61,419 nucleotides of DNA from Fimadaptatus sp050946055 (lineage in GTDB: Bacteria; Bacillota; Clostridia; Christensenellales; Aristaeellaceae), in contig JBMNUB010000013.1 in assembly GCA_050946055.1 (NCBI GenBank), positions 1-61,419 of the forward strand, in the 5' to 3' direction. Position 1 is the first letter of the stretch; the number at the start of each line of letters is the position of its first letter. This document shows positions 26,579 through 33,965 of the stretch, in pieces. Both the position numbers and the translations under genes were made by a program. A model generated the notes under the pieces. The model searched no databases. It was not told the DNA's origin and saw only the letters and a list, made by a program, of their open reading frames with translations.

Positions 26579-27524
26579 CACTATGGATGACTATGCGCGC
26601 GAGTGTGGGCCTTGCGTGGCGGCGCTGGGCATGTTCGACGGAGTGCATGCCGGGCATGCGGCGCTGATAGGCGAGGCGGTGCGCGCGGCGCGCGCGGCGG
26701 GCGTCATGGCGGCGGCAGTCACCTTCCGCGCCAATCCGCTGGCCACGCTCTGCCCCGAGCGCGCGCCTGCGGACATACAGACCTTGCCCGAGAAGCTGGC
26801 CGCCATGGAAGCGCTGGGGCTGGACGCGGCGGTGTGCGAGAGCTTTACGCCCGAGTTTGCGCGCCGCTCCGGGCTGGACTTCGCGCGCGACTTGAAGGAC
26901 AAACTGAATGTGCGCGCGGTCGTGGCCGGGTTTAACTATACATTCGGCGACAGGGGCGCGTGCGGCGCATCCGAGCTTGAGCGCATGGGGCGCGAGCTGG
27001 GCTTTGACGTGCGCATAATGGGCGAGATAAGCGTGGATGGCGCGCCGGTATCGTCCACGCGCATAAGGGCGGCGCTGGCCGAGGGCGACATGCGGGCCGT
27101 GGCGCGCATGCTGGGCAGGCCGTATGAGCTTTGCGGCAATGTGGCGCACGGCAAGCAGCTGGGGCGCACGCTGGGCTTCCCGACCGCCAACATAGACATG
27201 GAGCGCGGCAGGGCTTTGCCGCGCGCGGGCGTGTACGTATGCGAGCTGCGCTTTGAGGGCGATTGGCTGCCGGGCGTGCTGAACATAGGCTCACAGCCCA
27301 CCGTGCCAAGCGGTCGCGTGACCTGCGAAGTGCATGCGCTCAGCGACATAGGAGACGTTTACGGGCGCTTCATGCGGGTGCGGTTTTTGCTCTTTGCAAG
27401 ACCAGAGATGCGCTTTACGGGCATTGACGAACTCAGCGCGCAGGTGGAGCGCGACAAGGCCGGCGCGCGCGCCTACTTTGCGCAGCATCCGCTGAATGAA
27501 CAAACGGGCCTGCCGCTTGTGTGA
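26565..27524 (+). CDS. ribF: Bifunctional riboflavin kinase/FAD synthetase
   Basis: This 319-aa protein has the N-terminal nucleotidyltransferase domain (ALGMFDGVHAGHAAL, with the HxGH-type motif, and SSTRIRAALAEGDM) and the C-terminal riboflavin kinase domain (GKQLGRTLGFPTANIDM). It converts riboflavin to FMN and FMN to FAD. The ATG at 26565 is best spaced from GGAGG at 26554-26558 and overlaps the end of truB; 26559 is too close to that site. It is the last gene of the rbfA-ribF run; rpsO starts after 450 bp with its own promoter. Confidence 0.95.
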   Translation: MRVFDTMDDYARECGPCVAALGMFDGVHAGHAALIGEAVRAARAAGVMAAAVTFRANPLATLCPERAPADIQTLPEKLAAMEALGLDAAVCESFTPEFARRSGLDFARDLKDKLNVRAVVAGFNYTFGDRGACGASELERMGRELGFDVRIMGEISVDGAPVSSTRIRAALAEGDMRAVARMLGRPYELCGNVAHGKQLGRTLGFPTANIDMERGRALPRAGVYVCELRFEGDWLPGVLNIGSQPTVPSGRVTCEVHALSDIGDVYGRFMRVRFLLFARPEMRFTGIDELSAQVERDKAGARAYFAQHPLNEQTGLPLV

Positions 27525-27830
27525 ACCATGACGCGCTGCTTATAGGCGGTACATGTGGTTTTGCGGGGTGAGCTTGCCATGCTGCGCTTAGTACAGGAGG
27601 CGCTGCCGAATGCAGTTTTGGCAGTATGAGCAGGGGCGGCGGATTGCGTGATTTTGCAATGCGGCGCGCGCCTGCGCAAAGCTTGCATCAGCCGCGAGCA
27701 TGACATGCCGCATGTATAGGGGCATTGCTTTGCGGCGCGCGAAACATGGCGCAGTGTGCTTGCGCGCACGCTTCGGCGCATATCGGCCGCGCAGAGAGCG
27801 CAAAATAAGCCGGGCATAACAAATTTGACG
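27525..27830. other. Non-coding interval after ribF
   Basis: No supported gene and no obvious terminator for ribF. Confidence 0.4.
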
Positions 27831-27859
27831 TTTACAAATGACTTGTAACATGGTACAAT
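27831..27859 (+). promoter_or_regulatory. Promoter of rpsO
   Basis: TTTACA (27831-27836), 17-bp spacer, TACAAT (27854-27859); an AT-rich upstream stretch may add UP-element character. Confidence 0.8.
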
Positions 27860-27869
27860 AGAATATGTA

Positions 27870-27970
27870 GCCTGATGGAGCGCATGCGCTCCGACCGCCG
27901 CGGGCCAGGCTGGGCGCATCTCCGACGCCTTGCGTAGTCCGCGGGGAAATGAAGTAAGGAGGAATACCAA
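27870..27970 (+). promoter_or_regulatory. Structured rpsO leader, possible S15 autoregulatory site
   Basis: The leader holds GGAGCGCATGCGCTCC (27875-27890), a perfect hairpin, and a second pairing of CCGCGGG with TCCGCGG around the 3' part of the leader, ending at the AAGGAGG site. S15 represses its own mRNA through structured leaders in other bacteria; that this leader does so is inference. Confidence 0.5.
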
Positions 27971-27971
27971 A

Positions 27972-28229
27972 ATGATCGACAAGTCTGCTATAATCGCTGA
28001 GTACGCCACCCATGAGGGCGACACCGGTTCTCCTGAGGTACAGGTTGCGCTGCTGACCGCGCGCATCAACCACCTCAACGAGCATCTGCGCGACAACAAG
28101 AACGACCACCACTCCCGCCGCGGCCTGCTGCTGATGGTTGGTCAGCGCCGTGGTCTGCTGGACTACCTCAAGCGCAAGGACATCGAGCGCTATCGTGCGC
28201 TGGTCGCCAAGCTGGGTCTGAGAAAGTGA
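27972..28229 (+). CDS. rpsO: 30S ribosomal protein S15
   Basis: This 85-aa protein shows the S15 core: TGSPEVQVALLTARINHLNEHL and then DHHSRRGLLLMVGQRRGLLDYL. It binds the central domain of 16S rRNA early in 30S assembly. The ATG at 27972 follows a near-perfect AAGGAGG site. Unlike most of its neighbours it uses ATC for isoleucine (4 of 5), as expected for a highly expressed gene. A terminator and dispersed repeat copy B separate it from pnp. Confidence 0.97.
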   Translation: MIDKSAIIAEYATHEGDTGSPEVQVALLTARINHLNEHLRDNKNDHHSRRGLLLMVGQRRGLLDYLKRKDIERYRALVAKLGLRK

Positions 28230-28334
28230 TCCCGCGCCGCTTTGCGCACGGAGGGCGGCTCCGTTGAGCGCAGAGCCGTTCATTTGAATGAGCTTAACGC
28301 GGCCTGAAATGGTCGCAGCTGCATGGGCACAAGC

Positions 28335-28379
28335 GCCGTCGTTTGGCCGGGCATAGCCCCGCCAAGCGGCGGCTTTTTT
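28335..28379 (+). terminator. Intrinsic terminator of rpsO
   Basis: GCCGTCGTTTGGC (28335-28347) pairs with GCCAAGCGGCGGC (28361-28373, two G-U pairs), followed by six T. Confidence 0.85.
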
Positions 28380-28383
28380 AAAA

Positions 28384-28586
28384 GCCTGTGGATGGGGGAG
28401 AGATTCCCCCTGCCACGGACATACCCTCTCAGCTTCAAAGGCAATCCTTGCGTGTTTCCGGGCGTGGAAACCGCAAGGCAGGCATTTTTGCCGCAGGAAA
28501 TGGGATATCCACCGCAAAAATCATGAGCGTCCGCCGCGCATGTCGCAGAGCGCGATTGAAGCCGGGAGCGGTTTTTGACAGTCTGC
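28384..28586 (+). repeat. Dispersed 3'-UTR structured repeat, copy B
   Basis: Located between the rpsO terminator and pnp, sense to rpsO. It has GGGGGA...TCCCCC (about 28392-28410), GTTTCC-GGGCGT-GGAAAC (about 28454-28471), the GCGCATGTCGC loop and the terminal GGTTTTTGACAGTCTG. Downstream, GCGCAC...GTGCGC forms a hairpin with a poor T-run. Confidence 0.85.
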
Positions 28587-28670
28587 GCGCACGCGCAATG
28601 TGCGCAGCGGGCCTGATTAGAGCTATCAATATAAAAAGGTATAGATAGGTTGCCTGAAAGGAGGCAAAGC

Positions 28671-30839
28671 ATGGAAAAGAATTATTCTATGGAGCTGGCC
28701 GGCCGCACGCTTACGCTGGAGTTTGGCAAGTATGCGCAGCAGGCCAACGGCAGCGTGCTGGTGCGCTACGGCGACACGGTGGTGCTGGTCTGCGCTACCG
28801 CCGCCGACAAGCCGCGCCCGGGCATGGACTTTTTCCCGCTGAGCGTTGAGTTTGAGGAGAAGCTGTACTCGGTGGGCAAGATACCGGGCGGCTTCATCAA
28901 GCGCGAAGGCCGTCCCACCGAGAAGGCCATACTGACCTCGCGCCTTATAGACCGTCCGATACGTCCGCTGTTCCCCAAGGGCATGCGCAACGACGTTCAG
29001 GTGGTCGCCACCGTGCTGTCCGTGGACACCAACCAGCCCCCGGAGATACCTGCCATGATAGGTTCTTCCGTGGCGCTGAGCGTGAGCGACATACCCTTTG
29101 CCGGTCCTACCGGCGCTGTGAACGTGGGTCTGGTGGACGGCGAGTTCGTCATCAACCCCAACGACGAGCAGCGCGCCGCTTCCGACCTGAACCTGACCGT
29201 GTCCGGCACCAAGGACGCCGTCATGATGGTCGAGGCCGGTGCTAACGAAGTCACCGAGGAGATAATGCTCAAGGGCATAATGCTGGCCCATGAGGAGATA
29301 AAGAAGCTGGTCGCCTTCCAAGAGCAGATAGTCGCCGAGATAGGCAAGCCCAAGCGCGAGTTCCCGCTGGAGCTGGTCGGCGATGATGTGAAGGATGCCG
29401 TGCGCGAGGCCTGCTACGATCGCATGGTCTGGGCGTTTGACACCTTCGAGCGCTACGAGCGCGAGGATCGCGAGGCGGTCGTCGCTCAGGAGGCGCACGA
29501 GAAGTTCGACGAGCAGTTTGAAGGCCGCGAGCGCGAGATAGACGATGCGCTCTACGCCATCAAGAAGGAGATAATGCGCGGCAAGATACTGGATGCGGGC
29601 GTTCGGCCCGATGGCCGCGCGCTGACCGAGGTTCGCCCGATATGGTGCGAGGCCGGCATACTGCCGCGCACTCACGGCAGCGCCGTGTTCACTAGAGGCC
29701 AGACTCAGGTTATGACCGTGGTCACGCTGGGCGCTATGGGCGACGTTCAGATACTGGACGGCCTGAGCAACGAGGACTCCAAGCGCTACATGCACCACTA
29801 CAACTTCCCGCCGTATTCCACCGGCGAAGCCAAGCCCATGCGCGGCCCCGGCCGTCGCGAGATAGGCCACGGCGCGCTGGCTGAGCGTGCGCTTGAGCCC
29901 ATGATACCCTCCGAGGAGGAGTTCCCCTACGCCATAAGGCTGGTCAGCGAGGTCATGAGCTCCAACGGCTCCACCTCTCAGGCTTCGGTCTGCGGCTCCA
30001 CGCTGTCGCTGATGGATGCGGGCGTGCCGATAAAGCGCCCCGTAGCCGGTGCGGCCATGGGCCTCATCAAGGCCTCCGACGAGTCCGGCAAGGTCGCGAT
30101 ACTGACCGACATACAGGGCCTTGAGGACTTCCTGGGCGACATGGACTTCAAGGTGGCCGGTACCACTGAGGGCATAACCGCCATTCAGATGGACATAAAG
30201 ATAAAGGGCATAGACGAGCCTATACTGCGCCAGGCTCTGCGTCAGGCGCACGATGCGCGCATGTTCATACTGGGCAAGATGCTGGAGTGCCTGCCCGCGC
30301 CCCGCGACCACATGAGCAAGTACGCGCCCAAGATAACCCGCTTCACCATCAACCCCGACAAGATTCGCGAGGTCATTGGACCCGGCGGCAAGATGATAAA
30401 CAAGATCATCGCCGAGACTGGCGTCAAGATTGACATCGAGGACGACGGCCGCGTGTACATCTCCACTCCCGACGAGGAAGCCGCTGCGCGCGCCCGCTCC
30501 ATGATAGAGGGCATAGCCAAGGATCCTCAGGTCGGCGATGTGTTCCACGGCAAGGTCGTGCGCATAATGCAGTTCGGCGCGTTCGTAGAGTTCGCTCCGG
30601 GCAAGGACGGCCTTGTGCATATCTCCAAGCTGGCTGACAAGCGCGTGGAGAAGGTCGAGGACGTAGTCAACATCGGCGATGAGCTGGAAGTGCGCGTAGC
30701 TGAGATAGACTCTCAGGGCCGCATCAACCTCGTGCGCAACGACATCACCTACACCAACAACGAGATGCCCGTGCGCCGTCCTCCCAGGCCCGCCTTCGGC
30801 GACCGTGATCGCCGTCCGCCGCGCCGCCCCAACAACTGA
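28671..30839 (+). CDS. pnp: Polyribonucleotide nucleotidyltransferase (PNPase)
   Basis: This 722-aa protein has two RNase PH domains (LAGRTLTLEFGKYAQQANGSVLVRYGDT at the start; ILPRTHGSAVFTRGQTQ opening the second) joined by an alpha-helical domain, then KH (IGPGGKMINKIIAETG) and S1 domains and a short Pro/Arg-rich tail. It degrades RNA phosphorolytically from the 3' end. The ATG at 28671 follows AAGGAGG. No promoter was identified with confidence between copy B and the gene. A terminator hairpin follows. Confidence 0.97.
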   Translation: MEKNYSMELAGRTLTLEFGKYAQQANGSVLVRYGDTVVLVCATAADKPRPGMDFFPLSVEFEEKLYSVGKIPGGFIKREGRPTEKAILTSRLIDRPIRPLFPKGMRNDVQVVATVLSVDTNQPPEIPAMIGSSVALSVSDIPFAGPTGAVNVGLVDGEFVINPNDEQRAASDLNLTVSGTKDAVMMVEAGANEVTEEIMLKGIMLAHEEIKKLVAFQEQIVAEIGKPKREFPLELVGDDVKDAVREACYDRMVWAFDTFERYEREDREAVVAQEAHEKFDEQFEGREREIDDALYAIKKEIMRGKILDAGVRPDGRALTEVRPIWCEAGILPRTHGSAVFTRGQTQVMTVVTLGAMGDVQILDGLSNEDSKRYMHHYNFPPYSTGEAKPMRGPGRREIGHGALAERALEPMIPSEEEFPYAIRLVSEVMSSNGSTSQASVCGSTLSLMDAGVPIKRPVAGAAMGLIKASDESGKVAILTDIQGLEDFLGDMDFKVAGTTEGITAIQMDIKIKGIDEPILRQALRQAHDARMFILGKMLECLPAPRDHMSKYAPKITRFTINPDKIREVIGPGGKMINKIIAETGVKIDIEDDGRVYISTPDEEAAARARSMIEGIAKDPQVGDVFHGKVVRIMQFGAFVEFAPGKDGLVHISKLADKRVEKVEDVVNIGDELEVRVAEIDSQGRINLVRNDITYTNNEMPVRRPPRPAFGDRDRRPPRRPNN

Positions 30840-30870
30840 TAGCACTGCAAACTCAAGGTAACGCGAATAG

Positions 30871-30907
30871 GCGCTCTTGGCATAAATGCTGAGAGCGCGT
30901 ATTTTAT
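30871..30907 (+). terminator. Intrinsic terminator of pnp
   Basis: GCGCTCT (30871-30877) pairs with AGAGCGC (30892-30898), with an inner GGCA/TGCT, followed by GTATTTTAT. Confidence 0.75.
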
Positions 30908-30944
30908 AGGTGTGGAGCATGCGGCAGAGAGTATAATGATGCAG

Positions 30945-31145
30945 TTGCGCCGCGATATCGGCTGCGCCGGTGACACTGCGGCTGAACTGCGATATCGGCT
31001 GCGCCGGTGACGCTGTGGCTGAACTGCGATATCGGCTGTGCCGGTGACGCTGCGGCTGAACTGCGATAGCGACTGTGCCGGTGACGCTGTTGCTGCGCCG
31101 CGATATCGGCTTTGCCGGTGACGCTGCGACTGAACTGCGATAGCG
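30945..31145. repeat. 37-bp tandem minisatellite, about five units
   Basis: GATATCGG-type motifs recur exactly every 37 bp at 30954, 30991, 31028, 31065, 31102 and 31139. A unit reads GATATCGGCTGCGCCGGTGA followed by CGCTGCGGCTGAACTGC. Thirty-seven is not a multiple of three and there are no unique spacers, so it is neither a coding repeat nor CRISPR. It fills most of the gap between pnp and the MazG-like gene. Confidence 0.9.
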
Positions 31146-31199
31146 ACAAGCCGGCATTGAGCCGATTGTGCCGCGCAAGTATACAGGAGGTGCATGGGC

Positions 31200-31508
31200 A
31201 TGAAGACGATTTCCGAGATGCAGGCCGAGGTGTTCCGCAATAAGCTGGAAAAGGGCTTTAACGTAACCGATGTGAATCTGGAATTCTGCCTGACCTACGG
31301 CGAACTGGCCGAGGCGCATGAAGCATGGCGCAAGCGCAAGGGCAATGTGGGCGAGGAACTGGCTGATGTGGCGATATATCTAATGGGGCTTGCGCAGATA
31401 CTGGGCGTGGATCTTCAAAGCGAGATAGAGCGCAAGGTGGACATAAACCGCCGCCGCGAGTACGCCATGAAAGACGGCGTGATGCAGCGCGTGAAGGATG
31501 CCGATTGA
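31200..31508 (+). CDS. MazG-like nucleotide pyrophosphohydrolase family protein
   Basis: This 102-aa protein is one all-alpha MazG/dUTPase-like unit. The segments TYGELAEAHEAWRKRKGNVGEELADVAIYL supply the ExxE...ExxD metal-binding pattern. Family members hydrolyse unwanted nucleoside triphosphates to monophosphate and pyrophosphate; the substrate of this one is unknown. The ATG at 31200 is preferred because AGGAGGT is then about 9 nt away; the ATG at 31194 is only three from the site. The gene follows the minisatellite and precedes the M16 peptidase gene. Confidence 0.75.
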   Translation: MKTISEMQAEVFRNKLEKGFNVTDVNLEFCLTYGELAEAHEAWRKRKGNVGEELADVAIYLMGLAQILGVDLQSEIERKVDINRRREYAMKDGVMQRVKDAD

Positions 31509-31600
31509 AGTGAGCCACGCATGGACGGAACATGGCGCGGCAAGGCGCGGGCAGATGCGCATTGTCACATTTGCGCCGGTTAATCGCCGCTGATGCGGGG

Positions 31601-31606
31601 TATAAT
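31601..31606 (+). promoter_or_regulatory. Possible -10 element for the M16 peptidase gene
   Basis: TATAAT 29 bp upstream of the start codon; no convincing -35. Confidence 0.35.
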
Positions 31607-31634
31607 GTATGACAAAAAGACGGGGAGCGTGCTT

Positions 31635-32885
31635 ATGTACGACAAGATCATATTGGACAATGGACTTTGCATAATCGGCGAGCGCATGGAGCATTTCCGC
31701 TCGGTGTCTGTGGGCGTGTGGATAGGCGCAGGCTCGCAGTACGAATCGCCCGCCGAAAACGGGCTGTCGCACTTCCTTGAGCATATGCTCTTTAAGGGAA
31801 CGGAGCGCCGCAGCGCGCGCGATATAGCCGATCAGACCGACGCTGTGGGCGCGCAACTCAATGCCTTCACCGCCAAGGAATGCACCTGCTATTACATAAA
31901 GGTGATAGACGAACACATAGAGCTGGCGCTGGACATGCTCTCGGACATGGTGCTGAACTCCAAACTGGACCCGGTCGAGCTGGACAAGGAGAAGGGCGTA
32001 ATACTTGAGGAGATAGGCATGACCGAGGACTCGCCCGAGGACGTGGTGTTCGAGATGCTGGCGAGCGCGCTGTATGGCGATCATCCGCTGGGCATGAGCA
32101 TACTCGGCCCTGCGGACAACATTCGCCGCTTTGACAGGGAGGATTTGTGCCGCTACCGTGCGCGCATGTATCGTCCCAACAACACCGTGCTGGCGCTGGC
32201 GGGCAATTACGACTGGGAGCGCGTGGTAGAACTGGCAAAGCGCATGTTCGGCAGCTGGCAGGCGGGCGGCGAAGACGCACCATCCAGTCAGTGCAGGCTG
32301 CGCTACGACGTACAGCGCCGCGAGAAGGACATAGAGCAGGTGCAGATATGTCTGGGCATGAAGGGCGTGGAGATGGGCTCCAAGGACGTGTACGCGCTGA
32401 GCATATTCAACAACCTATTCGGCGGCGCGGCTTCCTCGCGCCTGTTCCAGCGCATACGCGAGGAGCAGGGCCTGGCGTATTCGGTGTACTCGTATCCCAG
32501 CAACTACAAAAGCTGCGGCGCGCTGGCCATATACGCCGGCACGGGCGCGGACAACGCACAGAGCGTGCTGCGCTCGCTGCGCGACGAGATTGACAAGGCG
32601 CTGGACAAGGGCGTGAGCGCGCGAGAGTTTGAGCAGGCGCGCGAACACCTCAAGGGCAGCTACATACTGGGTCTGGAGAGCGCGTCCAGCCACATGTCCT
32701 CGCTGGGCAGGCGCATGCTGCTCATGGGCGACACCATGGACGAGGATCAGGTGATAAGCCGCATAAACGCGGTCACGCTGGACGATGTGAACCGCGTAAT
32801 GCGCGCTTCGCTGTCGGGCGATTGCGCTATAGCGCTGATGGGCAAGGGCGTAAATGCGCTTGACCTGAGCATGTTCGGCAAGTGA
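31635..32885 (+). CDS. M16-family zinc peptidase (processing-peptidase-like)
   Basis: This 416-aa protein has the M16B signature. GLSHFLEHMLFKGTERRS contains the inverted zinc motif HxxEH, and a downstream glutamate lies in the DKEKGVILEEIGMTEDSPEDVVFE segment. The C-terminal half is the typical inactive second domain, with GGAASSRLFQRIREEQGLAYSVYS. It corresponds in gene order to mlpA/ymxG, which follows rpsO-pnp in Bacillus. It probably cleaves peptides in the cytoplasm. The start at 31635 has GGGAG upstream. Confidence 0.88.
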   Translation: MYDKIILDNGLCIIGERMEHFRSVSVGVWIGAGSQYESPAENGLSHFLEHMLFKGTERRSARDIADQTDAVGAQLNAFTAKECTCYYIKVIDEHIELALDMLSDMVLNSKLDPVELDKEKGVILEEIGMTEDSPEDVVFEMLASALYGDHPLGMSILGPADNIRRFDREDLCRYRARMYRPNNTVLALAGNYDWERVVELAKRMFGSWQAGGEDAPSSQCRLRYDVQRREKDIEQVQICLGMKGVEMGSKDVYALSIFNNLFGGAASSRLFQRIREEQGLAYSVYSYPSNYKSCGALAIYAGTGADNAQSVLRSLRDEIDKALDKGVSAREFEQAREHLKGSYILGLESASSHMSSLGRRMLLMGDTMDEDQVISRINAVTLDDVNRVMRASLSGDCAIALMGKGVNALDLSMFGK

Positions 32886-33058
32886 TGAGCGCGAGGCGGC
32901 ATGCATTCATGGCAAGGCATGCGTGCGCGCGCCGAAGCGGCATAGCAATGCCCTGCGTGCCGAGCTGTGCATGGCATGCTTGCTCAGAAACTGCAGGATG
33001 AACCTGCGCTAATGACAGTGGACATACTTGGCTTGCGACAGCATTATCAGGAGAACAT

Positions 33059-33724
33059 ATGGACATAGATGCATACATGAATGAACTCACGGCGCGCCTG
33101 AAGGAGCGCTTCGGTGAGCGGCTGGTATACGTGGGGCTTCAGGGCAGCTTCCTGCGCGGCGAGGCCGATGACTCCAGCGACATAGACGCGATGGTGGTGA
33201 TGGATGAACTGGACGCGGCGGCGCTGGATGCATATCGCGAGGTGGTCGAATCACTGCCATATGCTGAGCGCGCCTGCGGATTCATATGCGGGCGCGACGA
33301 GCTGGCCGGATGGAGCAGGGGCGAAGCGTGCCTGCTGCATCATGCTACGCGCGACATATACGGCGCGCTTGAGCCGCTGCTGCCCCAATGTAGGCCCGAG
33401 GACGTGCGCGACTATGCGCGCCTGAGCGTGGGCAATATGTACCACGCGCTGTGCCACAGGCGCGTACACGCGCGCACAGGCCGCTGGCGCGAGACGCTGG
33501 CCGACGATTACAAGGGCGCGTTCTTCGTCATTCAGCAGGCGCACTGGCTGCGCACGGGCGAGTTTATAGCTACGCGCGCGGACATGCTGGACGCATCGCA
33601 GGGCATGGACGCGGAAGTGATGCGCATGGCGGCGCGGCTGCGCGCGGGCGAGGAAGTGGATGGCGAGGCGGCGTTTGAGCTGCTGATGGCATGGTGCGGG
33701 CAGAAGCTGCGCCAGCTTGCCTGA
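33059..33724 (+). CDS. Nucleotidyltransferase-fold protein
   Basis: This 221-aa protein has an N-terminal polymerase-beta-type nucleotidyltransferase motif: YVGLQGSFLRGEADDSSDIDAMVV supplies the GS...DxD metal-binding pattern (Asp in SDIDAMV). The C-terminal half is helical with His/Arg-rich stretches, reminiscent of antibiotic nucleotidyltransferases and HEPN-like partners. Substrate unknown; no toxin-antitoxin partner is adjacent. The ATG at 33059 follows AGGAGA. It ends at a bidirectional terminator shared with the convergent signalling gene. Confidence 0.7.
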   Translation: MDIDAYMNELTARLKERFGERLVYVGLQGSFLRGEADDSSDIDAMVVMDELDAAALDAYREVVESLPYAERACGFICGRDELAGWSRGEACLLHHATRDIYGALEPLLPQCRPEDVRDYARLSVGNMYHALCHRRVHARTGRWRETLADDYKGAFFVIQQAHWLRTGEFIATRADMLDASQGMDAEVMRMAARLRAGEEVDGEAAFELLMAWCGQKLRQLA

Positions 33725-33903
33725 TGGCATCCGGCTGGCGAGCCAATGCGTGCGAATTTTGTTTATGGCAATGCCATTTCGCAGTGATGCTGCAAGATGC
33801 CGTCGAAGGCGCATGCGCGGTGCGAATAGCTGCGGTTAATAAGTGGCGCGGTGTCGATGCAGGCCCGGTATTGCTGCGCGATGGCGGCGCATATGGGCAT
33901 AAC

Positions 33904-33941
33904 AAAGGCCGTTTCCGATGAAAGTTTCGGAAACGGCCTTT
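33904..33941. terminator. Bidirectional intrinsic terminator
   Basis: AAAGGCCGTTTCCGA (33904-33918) pairs perfectly with 33927-33941. T-runs on both strands serve the two convergent genes. Confidence 0.9.
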
Positions 33942-33965
33942 TGCTTTGCACATCATGCGCCCGGC

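Noticed and set aside
28575..28604. TTGACA in repeat copy B as a -35 for pnp
   Set aside because: The same TTTTTGACAG string occurs in other copies away from promoters, and no -10 lies 16-18 bp downstream.
28626..31319. An open frame of about 900 codons antisense to pnp
   Set aside because: PNPase on the other strand has all its domains; the reverse frame shows no family motif and runs through the minisatellite.
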